From NCBI GenBank assembly GCA_900696495.1, contig CAADGI010000023.1:62001-126000 (forward strand): DNA of 64,000 bases, written 5' to 3'. The first letter of the stretch is position 1. The number at the start of each line of letters is the position of its first letter. The notes under the pieces were generated by a model. That model saw only the letters and a list, made by a program, of their open reading frames with translations, made no database searches and was not told the DNA's origin. A program made the translations under genes and the position numbers. This document shows positions 52,652 through 61,031 of the stretch, one piece after another. The stretch comes from an uncultured Alphaproteobacteria bacterium (GTDB lineage: Bacteria > Pseudomonadota > Alphaproteobacteria > Micavibrionales > Micavibrionaceae).

Positions 52652-53662
52652 TTACGCCCTGATGGTTTTGAAATTTTCGGTGGCTTCGATCAGCCGTGAA
52701 CGGATCGGCGGGTCGAGCGCCGAATGCCCGGCATCCGGCACGACGATATAATCCGCCTCCGGCCACGCATGGTGCAGCTTATACGCCGTCGCGATCGGGC
52801 AGATGATGTCATAGCGCCCCTGCACGATAACGGCAGGGATGGAGCGTATTTTATCGATGGTCTTCAGCAGGCTGTTTTCGGGCGTGATGCATTCGTTGCT
52901 GAAATAATGCGCCTCGATGCGCGCCAGCGCCAGCGCATGCTGTTTCTGTTCTTCCGTCGTGATGGTTTCGTAGTTTGGCAGCAGGGACGAGCACGCGCCT
53001 TCGTAAAGGCTCCAGCGGATCGCCGCCTGCAGCCGGATTTTTTCATCCTCGCCGATCAGGCGCCTGTAATAACCGTTGAGTAGATTCTTTTGCTCGCCTT
53101 CCGGCAGGAAATTCGAGAATTGCTCCCACGCCTCCGGGAAGACCGTCCTGATACCGTAGAGAAACCAGTTGATCTCTTCCTGCTCCATCAGGAATATCCC
53201 GCGCAGGATCAGGCTGAGGCAGCGTTCGGGATTTTGATTGGCATAGAGCAGGGCGAGCGTGCTGCCCCAAGAACCACCGAAAATATGCCAGCGCTCGATG
53301 CCGAGATGTTTGCGGAGCCTCTCGATGTCGTTCAGCAGATGCCTCGTGGTGTTTTTCTCAACACTGCCGAGCGGGTGCGAGCGTCCCGAGCCGCGCTGGT
53401 CGAAGATTACAATTCTATAATGATCGGGATCGAAAAACCGGCGGTGCGTCGGCGTCGCGCCCGCGCCGGGACCGCCATGCAGCAGCACGATCGGCACGCC
53501 GTCCGGGTTGCCGCTCTGCTCCCAGTAAAGATTGTGAATCTCATCGACCGCGAGAAATCCGCTGGAGTAGGGTGCCAGCGCCGGGAACAGATCCATCAGC
53601 GGCGCGCGGCGGTTTCCGGGTCCGGTCTCTTCATGCTTCTTGTCGGCGGTTTTCTTGGCCAT
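52652..53662 (-). CDS. pip: proline iminopeptidase
   Basis: Alpha/beta-hydrolase (S33) that releases N-terminal proline. The 336 residues include the oxyanion motif LLHGGPGAG (61-69), FDQRGSGRSHP, the nucleophile elbow GGSWGS with Ser131, a helical cap, and the late Asp and His (VQGRYDIICP, PDAGHSALDP). The first 22 residues (KKTADKKHEETGPGNRR) precede the conserved MDLFPALAPYSSGFL, so the true start may be the internal Met at residue 23. Four bases separate its stop from the pgk start. Confidence 0.92.
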   Translation of the reverse strand: MAKKTADKKHEETGPGNRRAPLMDLFPALAPYSSGFLAVDEIHNLYWEQSGNPDGVPIVLLHGGPGAGATPTHRRFFDPDHYRIVIFDQRGSGRSHPLGSVEKNTTRHLLNDIERLRKHLGIERWHIFGGSWGSTLALLYANQNPERCLSLILRGIFLMEQEEINWFLYGIRTVFPEAWEQFSNFLPEGEQKNLLNGYYRRLIGEDEKIRLQAAIRWSLYEGACSSLLPNYETITTEEQKQHALALARIEAHYFSNECITPENSLLKTIDKIRSIPAVIVQGRYDIICPIATAYKLHHAWPEADYIVVPDAGHSALDPPIRSRLIEATENFKTIRA

Positions 53663-53738
53663 AACTCAAATAGTAAAGAAATTAATGAATCTCTGTGCCT
53701 AACTTAGGCGCTTACCCGCCGGAAGGCAACCTCCACTA

Positions 53739-53873
53739 TGTCATCCGCGAAGCCATGCGAAGCATGGCTTAAACGTCGGGGATCCACGATGTGCGTGGCT
53801 TCGCCACGCGCCTTATTGTGACCGGGCCCCCGCCGCGGCTTGTCCTTCGCGAAAGCGGGGGGCGGAGGTGACA
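53739..53873. repeat. palindromic repeats extending into the nuclease-fold gene
   Basis: From TGTCATCCGCGAAGCC to a partner ending GGCGGAGGTGACA; several GC-rich hairpins lie between. The last part (53813-53873) is read in frame as the C-terminal 19 or so residues and the stop codon of the adjacent nuclease-fold protein. Confidence 0.7.
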
Positions 53874-54703
53874 GAATTTGGCTCATCGATTTTGACCTCG
53901 ATCGCCGCCGGGTGGTTGATCTGCATGTAAGGGCCGTTATAGCTCTCGATCCAGCCGCGCACGCGCACCTGCTTGCCGTTCCATTGCAGCGGGTCGAGAT
54001 TTTGCTTCAGGAAAGCGCGCTTGTCTTCCGGTGCGATGGAAATGGTGAAGTCTGTTTTCCAGTCCTTGCCGAAATTGAGGTAAATGCGGTTCTGCTTCAG
54101 CGCCGCGCTTTCGATGCGCCCCTCGACGATCTGGAAGCTGCCTTCATGACCTTCGGCTTCTTCGGGCGTCAGGATTTTTGAAGATTTCTCCCAGATCCCG
54201 GCCTTGTCTTTCATCGCGGCCTGTTCGAGATCGTACATCTGCTGCGCCATTTCAGGGTTGCGCTGCGCCGTCCGCACGCGGGCGAGGCCGAGCGATAACA
54301 ATGTGCCCTGGACCCATGCCTTGTCGGATTCGCGCTCCACCTGCGCGATATCCTGGCCCATGCGGTTGATACGGCCTTCTTCGCGGTTGATGGTCTGGTA
54401 AAGCAGCACGGTTTTGCCCACCAGCATGTCGCGCAGAATCTGCATCGCGGTCAGGGAAAAATCGCCGGGCTCATCGGGATTGAAATCGGGAAAATCGATG
54501 CCCGCCAGCCGCACGATATGCCCGTCTTCCAGTTGAATCGTCTGCGGGTCGATCACGGCGCTGACATTGACCATGCCGGTCTTGCGCAATTCCGAAAAAT
54601 CGCCCGACGGCAGGCGGGGAACATCCTCAGCTTTCGCGCCGTTCATAAAAAGACTGGCGAGCGTCAAAAAAACAATTAATATTCTGATCATGAAAAATTT
54701 CAT
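53813..54703 (-). CDS. exported thermonuclease-fold (SNase-like) protein
   Basis: A 296-residue protein with a signal peptide ending NGAKAED. An OB-fold thermonuclease domain follows (VIDPQTIQLEDGHIVRLAGID, FSLTAMQILRDMLVGKTVLL, SLGLARVRTAQRNPEMAQQM, LEQAAMKDKAGIWE). A second OB-like domain comes next (VEGRIESAALKQNRIYLNFG, KQVRVRGWIESYNGPYMQINH). The catalytic Arg/Glu/Arg set of staphylococcal nuclease is only partly recognisable, so activity is uncertain. The last 19 residues are encoded by a palindromic repeat, an apparent loss of the original stop. Confidence 0.82.
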   Translation of the reverse strand: MKFFMIRILIVFLTLASLFMNGAKAEDVPRLPSGDFSELRKTGMVNVSAVIDPQTIQLEDGHIVRLAGIDFPDFNPDEPGDFSLTAMQILRDMLVGKTVLLYQTINREEGRINRMGQDIAQVERESDKAWVQGTLLSLGLARVRTAQRNPEMAQQMYDLEQAAMKDKAGIWEKSSKILTPEEAEGHEGSFQIVEGRIESAALKQNRIYLNFGKDWKTDFTISIAPEDKRAFLKQNLDPLQWNGKQVRVRGWIESYNGPYMQINHPAAIEVKIDEPNSVTSAPRFREGQAAAGARSQ

Positions 54704-54730
54704 TCGCTTTTTGAAAACTAAAGAAATCGC

Positions 54731-54824
54731 AACCCCGGCGCAAGCCGGGGTCCATGGGCTATTGAATTCAGTACGTATGGATCCCGGCCGAAGTTTACCC
54801 CGGACTACGATCCGGGGCCGGGAT
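54731..54824. repeat. palindromic repeat at the 5' end of the M48 protease gene
   Basis: ACCCCGGCGCAAGCCGGGGT starts the element and GGGGCCGGGAT ends it, with further inverted arms inside. If translation starts at 54777, about 16 N-terminal residues of the protease come from the repeat. Confidence 0.75.
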
Positions 54825-56252
54825 TACGGGAAGATATTGTTCCTGTTTCTGGCGCTTTGCGTAAGCGCCTGCAGCACCAACCCCGCCACCGGCGCAAGGC
54901 AGTTTACGGGATTGATGTCCCCCGGCCAGGAATCCTCGGTCGGCGCCACCGAACATCAGAAGGTAGAGCAGCAATTCGGATTCTATAACGATCCCACCCT
55001 GACGGCCTATGTGAACGAGGTCGGCAACAAGGTGACGAAAGACACCGAGCGCAGCGACGTTCAGTATAAATTCTACGTCATCGACAGCTCGATTGTGAAC
55101 GCCTTCGCGCTGCCAGGCGGTTATATATATGTCTCGCGCGGGCTGCTGGCGCTGGCCAACAGCGAGGCGGAACTCGCCGCCGTGCTGTCGCATGAAACCG
55201 GCCACATCACCGCGCGTCATTCGGCTGAAAGATATTCGCACGGCGTTGTCACATCACTGGGCGCGGCGGTCCTCGGCGCCGCCATCGGCAGCGACGGCGT
55301 CTCGCAGGCGCTCGGCGTCGGCTCGAACCTTTACCTGAGTTCCTATTCCCGTTCACAGGAGAACGAAGCGGATTCGCTTGGGCTGAGGTACATGACCCGT
55401 GGCGGTTACGACCCGGCGGCGATGTCGTCATTCCTGAGGTCCCTGCAGAACGATGCATCGCTGGAAAGCAGGCTGCAGGGCGGCGACGGCTCCGATTCCA
55501 CCAGCTATTTCTCGACCCACCCGGCCACCGCCGAACGGGTCAGCAGCACGCTGGCGCAGGCGCGTAATTATCCGGCCGGCGGCGCGGTCAATCATGACCG
55601 CCATCTCGACATGATCGAAAACATGGTCTATGGCGACAGCGAGAAGCAGGGCTTCGTGCGCGGCAACGGCTTCTTCCATCCCGGCATTGGGTTCGCCTTC
55701 AACGTGCCGGAAGGTTTCACGATCGATAACCAGCCGAGCCAGGTCGTCGCCGTTTCAAAATCCGGCGCGACGATCATCTTCGACATCGCCAATGTTTCCG
55801 GCGACCCGATGATGTATCTCACGCAGAACTGGATGAAAAACGAACCGGTCGAGAAGCCCGAGAATATCAGCATCGGCGGCATGCCCGCCGCGACGGCCGG
55901 GTTCACGGGAAATTTAAACGGCAAGCCCGTCACCATCCGCCTTGTCGCGATCCGCTTCGGCAACAAGATGGCGCGTTTCCAGGTCGCGATCCCGCAGGGC
56001 GCCGATGCGTCTCTGGTCAATGCGTTGAAAACCTCGACATACAGTTTCCGGCCGCTCAATGAATCCGAGCGTCAGGCCGTACGCCCGTACCGTGTCTACA
56101 CGGTGATGGCGGGCAACAGCGACACCGTCTCGACCATGGCGCAACGCATGCCCGAAGGCGCGCTGCGTGAAGAGCGCTTCCGCGTGCTGAACGGCCTCGG
56201 CTCCGGTGATGGAGTCAAAGCCGGTCAGAAATATAAAATTATTGGAAATTAA
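54777..56252 (+). CDS. M48-family metalloprotease, lipoprotein
   Basis: Zinc protease of the BepA/LoiP-like periplasmic type. The signal KILFLFLALCVSAC ends in a lipobox cysteine. The M48 domain follows: YVNEVGNKV, NAFALPGGYIYVSRGLL, then HETGH (HExxH) in AAVLSHETGHITARHS, and the third ligand region ENEADSLGLRYMTRGGYDP. The C-terminal half (GFAFNVPEGFTI, YRVYTVMAGNSDTVSTMAQRM) ends in a LysM-like segment. The start is uncertain: 54690 overlaps the divergent nuclease gene, 54777 lies within a palindromic repeat, and a TTG at 54837 would give a very short signal. 54777 is chosen for a plausible n-region. Confidence 0.85.
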   Translation: MDPGRSLPRTTIRGRDYGKILFLFLALCVSACSTNPATGARQFTGLMSPGQESSVGATEHQKVEQQFGFYNDPTLTAYVNEVGNKVTKDTERSDVQYKFYVIDSSIVNAFALPGGYIYVSRGLLALANSEAELAAVLSHETGHITARHSAERYSHGVVTSLGAAVLGAAIGSDGVSQALGVGSNLYLSSYSRSQENEADSLGLRYMTRGGYDPAAMSSFLRSLQNDASLESRLQGGDGSDSTSYFSTHPATAERVSSTLAQARNYPAGGAVNHDRHLDMIENMVYGDSEKQGFVRGNGFFHPGIGFAFNVPEGFTIDNQPSQVVAVSKSGATIIFDIANVSGDPMMYLTQNWMKNEPVEKPENISIGGMPAATAGFTGNLNGKPVTIRLVAIRFGNKMARFQVAIPQGADASLVNALKTSTYSFRPLNESERQAVRPYRVYTVMAGNSDTVSTMAQRMPEGALREERFRVLNGLGSGDGVKAGQKYKIIGN

Positions 56253-56257
56253 AATTG

Positions 56258-56415
56258 CGTCATTGCCAGGTCGCGGGCCGGAGCGATTTAATTTTTTAAC
56301 CACAGCGATCACAGCGAAAACACAGGAGCCTTTTATAAAAAACGCGCTGTGATTTCGTCTGTGGCCGCTGTGGTTCGTTTTTTTTCTGGATTGCTTCCTA
56401 ACGCTCGCAATGACG
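56258..56415. repeat. CGTCATTG repeat split by a 78-bp element
   Basis: Arms CGTCATTGCCAGGTCGCGGG (56258 onward) and CTAACGCTCGCAATGACG (to 56415) belong to the same family as 32296 and 49805. Between them sits a full 78-bp element (56298-56375). Confidence 0.85.
56298..56375. repeat. 78-bp palindromic element, copy 3 (inserted in another repeat)
   Basis: Same ends and exact length as copies at 33613 and 38386, with changes mostly in the apical region. It is flanked on both sides by T-rich sequence and lies inside a CGTCAT-family palindrome. Confidence 0.9.
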
Positions 56416-56422
56416 ATTACGC

Positions 56423-57304
56423 TTAACCAAACAAGCGTTGCCCGTCTTCCGTGTGGCGGCTCATCGAAACGCGCAGCTTATCCATCGCCCGCTGCTCAAG
56501 CTGGCGCACGCGCTCCTTGCTGATCCCGAGCGTCTTGCCAAGCTCCTCAAGCGTCACGGCTTCGTAATTCAGGTGCCGTTCCTTGATGATCGTCCGCTCG
56601 CGGTCCGACAAACCGTTTAGCGCTTTTTTCAGCCATGCCGAGCGCGTCTTGGCATCCTTCATGCCGATGACGATTTCCTCCGGGTTCGGATTGCCGTCTT
56701 CAAGGAAATCCTGCCATTCGCTGTCGCCGTCTTCGCCGACGGTTGCGTTGAGTGAATGGTCGGTGCCGGCGAGGCGGCCTTCCATGCTCTCGACATCGCT
56801 GACATCGACGCCGAGTTCCTTCGCGATCTGCGCACGGCCCGCGTCATCGAGGCCTTCACGCTCGGTTTTATTCTCGATCTTCGCGCGCAGGCGGCGGAAA
56901 TTGAAGAACAGCGATTTCTGCGCGGCGGTGGTGCCGGTGCGCACGATCGACCAGTTGCGCAGGATGTAAGCCTGGATCGCGGCGCGGATCCACCACGCGG
57001 CGTAAGTCGAGAAGCGCACTTCGCGTTCGGGGTCGAAACGATCGGCGGCCTGCATCAGGCCGACATTGCCTTCCTGGATTAAATCGCCCATCGGCAGGCC
57101 GTAATTGCGGAAACGGCTGGCAATCGAAACCACGAGGCGGGTGTAGGACGTCACCATTTCGTGCAGGGCTCTTTCATCCCGCTTGTTCTTCCAGCGGCGC
57201 GCGAGGTCGAGCTCATGATCTTTTTCAAGCATGGGCTCGTTCATCGAGGTGCGGATGTAATCCAGATTTGCTTTCTGGGTATGCGGGTCGTCTATGTGGG
57301 CCAT
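56423..57304 (-). CDS. rpoH: RNA polymerase sigma-32 (heat-shock) factor
   Basis: Directs transcription of heat-shock genes. The 293 residues show sigma-70 region 2 (RLVVSIASRFRNYGLPMGDLIQEGNVGLMQAADRF, then FSTYAAWWIRAAIQAYILRNW), the RpoH box (QKSLFFNFRR) and region 4 (LSDRERTIIKERHL, TLEELGKTLGISKERVRQLE). Complete. No strong second heat-shock promoter was identified upstream by eye. Confidence 0.96.
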   Translation of the reverse strand: MAHIDDPHTQKANLDYIRTSMNEPMLEKDHELDLARRWKNKRDERALHEMVTSYTRLVVSIASRFRNYGLPMGDLIQEGNVGLMQAADRFDPEREVRFSTYAAWWIRAAIQAYILRNWSIVRTGTTAAQKSLFFNFRRLRAKIENKTEREGLDDAGRAQIAKELGVDVSDVESMEGRLAGTDHSLNATVGEDGDSEWQDFLEDGNPNPEEIVIGMKDAKTRSAWLKKALNGLSDRERTIIKERHLNYEAVTLEELGKTLGISKERVRQLEQRAMDKLRVSMSRHTEDGQRLFG

Positions 57305-57409
57305 TGTTCGGGTGCCTTTTGTGAGGTCATATATCCTCTATACGCAGCCAACGCCCGAATGGATCGAAATGTTTCTAAAATATTTCAGATTTTTTGCAGG
57401 CCTGTGGAC

Positions 57410-58321
57410 TTAACATTCCATAATATCAATGACTTCGCCGTTTTCGGCAAAGCCGGCGCAGACCAGGCTGCCGCCAAACCCGCAGCCACCATCGATTGTG
57501 GCGGTCACGCAATTTAAATTCATGCCGCCGCGGGCCGGGTCATACCCGCGTATGACCTTTTTGAAAGGCAGATACGCGTCGCTGATCTCGTTGAATTTAC
57601 CCGCCGACCACCAGAAATGGTCGCCCTGGTCGCCGAGCGGTTTCTTGGTATTCAGCCCCGCATGCACGAACAGCATCGGGTAGTCGCAACTTTCATTCGT
57701 GAAAGCGGCACGGGAATGATGCACGCTGAAGGTCTCATGACCCGGGTGACGGCGCACGGCCACGCGGATCTGGCCCGTCCATTTGGTCAAAGCGACAGCG
57801 CCGCCCCGGCAGGCATCGATCCCGTCATGGGCCGAAATGCCGTAGCTTTCGAGGGTAGGGGAAAGACCGTTGCCCAGCATCCAGAGCAGGACATTGGTCG
57901 GGTCGGGCGCGAACTGGAGCTGGAGCAGCTTTTGCCACATTTCCTCCTGCTGGCCTTTCAGATAAACGATATCGCTGCACATCATGCCCTCGATCGAGAG
58001 CACCATGCGCCGGAAAGTCAGGATTTCATCGACGCAGGCTGCCGCGTCGGTATTGTAGCCGGTATAATTGCCAAGATAGACCAGCCTGTCGCCGGGGCGG
58101 ATGGCGTCGTAAATCGCGTCATGCACGGCGGTCAGGCGCTCGGTGTCGCCATGGATGGCGGAAACGGCCCAGATGCGCCTCGGGGCGCCAATACTCGCAA
58201 ATCGGGAATCGCCAGGAATCTGTTGCACGGCAGGAATGAGGATAAAAGAGGGGGCAGGTCTGTGGATAATTCCGGGAGAATTCCCAGAATCAAATAAAGG
58301 ATACATTAGAATCAGGAACAT
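57410..58321 (-). CDS. degenerate PPP-type metallophosphatase
   Basis: A 303-residue protein with the order of phosphoprotein-phosphatase motifs in altered form. GDIHG is replaced by AVSAIHGD, GDxxDRG by YLGNYTGYNTD, and GNHE by LKGQQEEM; the later FVHAGL is kept. Several metal ligands are therefore absent, and the protein may be a pseudo-phosphatase or use a different chemistry. No signal peptide is clear; the N-terminal 45 residues are weakly conserved and the true start could be downstream. It sits upstream of rpoH on the same strand. Confidence 0.7.
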   Translation of the reverse strand: MFLILMYPLFDSGNSPGIIHRPAPSFILIPAVQQIPGDSRFASIGAPRRIWAVSAIHGDTERLTAVHDAIYDAIRPGDRLVYLGNYTGYNTDAAACVDEILTFRRMVLSIEGMMCSDIVYLKGQQEEMWQKLLQLQFAPDPTNVLLWMLGNGLSPTLESYGISAHDGIDACRGGAVALTKWTGQIRVAVRRHPGHETFSVHHSRAAFTNESCDYPMLFVHAGLNTKKPLGDQGDHFWWSAGKFNEISDAYLPFKKVIRGYDPARGGMNLNCVTATIDGGCGFGGSLVCAGFAENGEVIDIMEC

Positions 58322-58344
58322 AGGAAGGGATAATGTTTATTTTT

Positions 58345-58466
58345 CGTCACTCCTGCGCAGGCAGGGGTCCATTTATCCATTTGCTCAACAAGGTTGGCAT
58401 TTATCCCGGTCGTTCCATGGATCCCGGCCGCAGTTTATCCCTGCGAAGGCAGGGGCCGGGATGACA
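58345..58466. repeat. palindromic repeats between the phosphatase-like gene and carD
   Basis: CGTCACTCCTGCGCAGGCAG to CAGGGGCCGGGATGACA, with internal GGATCCCGG and CTGCGAAGGCAG arms. Same general family as 54731 and 62005. Confidence 0.75.
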
Positions 58467-58475
58467 GTTTGAAAG

Positions 58476-58507
58476 AAAAAAGCCCCGGCCTGAACCGGGG
58501 CTTTTTA
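58476..58507 (-). terminator. rho-independent terminator after carD
   Basis: Stem AGCCCCGG/CCGGGGCT with a CCTGAA loop. A-run on one side and T-run on the other make it usable in both directions; it lies 22 bases past the carD stop. Confidence 0.9.
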
Positions 58508-58528
58508 TTTCCTTCCTTGGGGAATTCT

Positions 58529-59098
58529 TTAGGCGGCTTCTTTCTTTTTCAGCGTGCCGAGCATGGTTTCCAGCTTGGCGGTGGCCTTCACTTCCGTGAT
58601 TTTCTGAACCGCCGCGACTTCACGGGCGAGGCGCTCGAGAGCCGACTGGTAGATCTGGCGTTCGCTGTAGGACTGCTCCCCGTCGTCGTTGGAGCGTTTC
58701 AGGTCGCGAAGCACCTCCGCGATCGAAACCGGGTCGCCGGAATTGATCTTCATTTCGTATTCCTGCGCGCGGCGGGACCACATCGTGCGGCGCACGCGGG
58801 CACGGCCCTGCAGGGTCTTCATGGCGTCCTTGAGGCGCGAACCGGTGCTCAGCTTGCGCAGGCCGGACGTGCGGGCCTTGATGACCGGAATCTTGAGGCG
58901 CATGCGCTCCTTCTCAAAACCGATGGCATAAAGGCGGATTTCCGAACCGCCGATGGTCGCCGTTTCGACGCCCTCGATCTGGCCCACGCCATGGGCGGGG
59001 TAAACCACGTAATCGCCTTTAATGAAGTCTTGGTTGTCGTTCCCGGCCGTTTTCTTCTTTTCTTTTGTTTTTGCGGTAGTAGGTGTCGGTTTTTTCAT
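58529..59098 (-). CDS. carD: CarD family transcriptional regulator
   Basis: Binds the RNA polymerase beta subunit and promoter DNA, stabilising open complexes at housekeeping promoters. The 189 residues have a Lys/Thr-rich N-terminus, the CarD/TRCF-like interaction domain (FIKGDYVVYPAHGVGQIEGV, YAIGFEKERMRLKIPV) and the helical DNA-binding C-domain (RRAQEYEMKINSGDPVSIAEV, SYSERQIYQSALERLAREVA). The ATG at 59098 is preferred over one 22 codons upstream, which adds only a basic low-complexity stretch. Confidence 0.92.
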   Translation of the reverse strand: MKKPTPTTAKTKEKKKTAGNDNQDFIKGDYVVYPAHGVGQIEGVETATIGGSEIRLYAIGFEKERMRLKIPVIKARTSGLRKLSTGSRLKDAMKTLQGRARVRRTMWSRRAQEYEMKINSGDPVSIAEVLRDLKRSNDDGEQSYSERQIYQSALERLAREVAAVQKITEVKATAKLETMLGTLKKKEAA

Positions 59099-59318
59099 AT
59101 GCGCTCGCTTCTTTTTGCTCTTTTTACGGTTTTCGATACCTAGTCCGGTTTTTGGAGGAAGCAAGGGGCTAAAAGACCCCGCCCGGGCCGCGAGGCCCGC
59201 TGCTTTCCCTGTATGAACCGGTAATGCTTCGGTTTAGAGGAGTCAGAGGGTACCCAAAAATTCGGGTTTTTTCAACCATTTACTTTTTAGAACTTTATAA
59301 GTGATTGAAATATAATGA

Positions 59319-60008
59319 TTATTGTTCTGTGAATCTTTTCGAGCGCTTTTCCCGGATTTCCCTCAATTTGGTTGCCGGAGAGAATTTATCATTTAGAATC
59401 AATGACAAAACAGAAATATTTGAAGACGTTTTTAAAAGCGAGTGCGCAACACCATCAAAACGATAGACAAACTCCCGTGGAATCAGGTCCTGAACGATTT
59501 TTTGCGACAGTTTGGACATAACACCGTGCAGGGTCGCGCATTCCACCGCCACCCGGCTGTTATGGGTCGTTTCAAAACGGGCCGCAAAAAAGGCCGATCC
59601 GGCATCGAACTTCCTGACCCGCCCGACATTGACGATGCAATGGTTGCCCTGGCAGAAATAACGCTCAAACCGCTCGAAATTGTTCTGCATCAGGTCAAAT
59701 CCGAACCGGGCGAGGCGGGCGGTTTCATAGACCATCGGGGTTATCCTGCCATCCTCAAAAATTTCTGAAAGGTCGAGCGAAGTATTGTTGGAGAGCGTCA
59801 GGGCCCGGAGCTGGCAGGTTTTATCGAGCGTGCATAGGAAGAGCTCTGGATCTCCTGACAATTCCTTGTCGAAATCTAGGAACAGAACCGGGCTACCGTT
59901 TTTAGCGTGGGATATTTCGAATTTTTTTAAATCTGCATCGTAGTGATAGTTAAATCCCGTCCCCCACGCTCTAAACGAGCCAGACGAATTTTCGCTTTCG
60001 CGCTTCAC
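59319..60008 (-). CDS. hypothetical protein in an AT-rich patch
   Basis: A 229-residue soluble protein that I do not recognise. Features: FNYHYDADLKKFEISHAKNG near the start, PELFLCTLDKTCQL, a central GNHCIVNVGRVRKF, and a basic C-terminus (LREIREKRSKRF). It has no signal peptide or membrane segment. Base composition is more AT-rich than neighbours and the flanking spacers (59099-59318 and 60009-60113) are AT-rich and gene-free, suggesting an acquired orphan. Confidence 0.55.
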   Translation of the reverse strand: MKRESENSSGSFRAWGTGFNYHYDADLKKFEISHAKNGSPVLFLDFDKELSGDPELFLCTLDKTCQLRALTLSNNTSLDLSEIFEDGRITPMVYETARLARFGFDLMQNNFERFERYFCQGNHCIVNVGRVRKFDAGSAFFAARFETTHNSRVAVECATLHGVMSKLSQKIVQDLIPREFVYRFDGVAHSLLKTSSNISVLSLILNDKFSPATKLREIREKRSKRFTEQ

Positions 60009-60113
60009 GCAACCAACCCTGTATAATTCTTTTTATGGTTAAGGCGAGTGTATCACAGGAAGGCGTATATAAGTCAAATTTCATATAAGAAATTCAAGAA
60101 ATATAATTATATA

Positions 60114-61031
60114 TCAGTTGGTTACGACAGGCGACCCGGCCAGTTTGAGGGTCTTTTTTTGCGTATCGAGGGTCGCTTTGACCCCCACCGGGAACGCGTA
60201 CAGCTCCTTGCCGTGACCGAACGGAGCGTTCATAACCACGGGGACTCCTAACGATTCCGTGTGTTCGCGGATGATGTCCTCGAGCGTGAATCCGAACGGG
60301 CGGCCTGTGTCTTTCGAGTCGGTGAACTGTCCCATGATGATGCCGCGAACATCTTTTAAAATTCCGCTGCGGCGCAAATGAAGCAGCATCCGGTCGACGC
60401 GGCTCAGCTCCTCGCCGCAATCTTCAAAAAATAGCAAGGAGTCCTTCCAGAATTCGCCGGGCAGGGTGCGCGGCAGATATTGGAAGATGCTGAGATTGCC
60501 GCCGATCAGCGGGCCTTCCGCCTTGCCGGGCGACAGCACTTTAATTTTATTCCACGGATATGAAATTTTCTTTCCCGCGAGAAGATCCAGCAGGTGATCG
60601 AGTTGCTTGTAGCCGGAAAGATTTTTGAACACCGGCCCGTGCACGGTCGGGATATTTGTATGCGCCGTGACCGCGTTGAGCAGGGCGGTGACATCGCTGA
60701 AGCCGATCAGGATTTTCGGTTTGCGGTTCATCGCTTCGAAATTGATCGAGTCGAGCAGGTGCATGGCGCGGTTGCCGCCGCCCGCCGCCCAGATCGCCGC
60801 GATGTCGGCGCGCTGCCATAATCCCTGCAGGGCCAGGGTTTTTTGCAGATGCGTGCCGGCGGACTGGTTCTCGCGTTCGTAAGTCTGCGGATGAATGAAA
60901 ACCTTGTAGCCTTTTTTCTCAAGCAGGGCTTTTGATTTCTCGATGTCCTTCTTCTCGACATAGCTCGAGGGCGCCATGACGCCGATCGTATCGCCGGGCC
61001 GGAGGGGAGAAGGAAGCATGGTGGATGTCAC
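60114..61031 (-). CDS. ldcA: LD-carboxypeptidase, peptidase S66 family
   Basis: Cytoplasmic serine peptidase that removes the terminal D-Ala from murein tetrapeptides during recycling. The 305 residues have DTIGVMAPSS, WAAGGGNRAMHLLD, the nucleophile in LIGFSDVTALL (Ser112), GGNLSIFQYL, a catalytic Glu in LLFFEDCGEE and the His in FGHGKELYAFPVG. Its start overlaps the stop of the DHH gene by four bases. Confidence 0.92.
   Translation of the reverse strand: MTSTMLPSPLRPGDTIGVMAPSSYVEKKDIEKSKALLEKKGYKVFIHPQTYERENQSAGTHLQKTLALQGLWQRADIAAIWAAGGGNRAMHLLDSINFEAMNRKPKILIGFSDVTALLNAVTAHTNIPTVHGPVFKNLSGYKQLDHLLDLLAGKKISYPWNKIKVLSPGKAEGPLIGGNLSIFQYLPRTLPGEFWKDSLLFFEDCGEELSRVDRMLLHLRRSGILKDVRGIIMGQFTDSKDTGRPFGFTLEDIIREHTESLGVPVVMNAPFGHGKELYAFPVGVKATLDTQKKTLKLAGSPVVTN

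Noticed and set aside
53704-53886. 60-codon frame across the repeat region downstream of the nuclease-fold gene
   Set aside because: It lies within palindromic repeat sequence and has no ribosome site.
33613-56375. Regularly recurring palindromes as a CRISPR array
   Set aside because: Copies are kilobases apart between genes, are palindromic elements rather than repeat-spacer units, and no cas gene is present.
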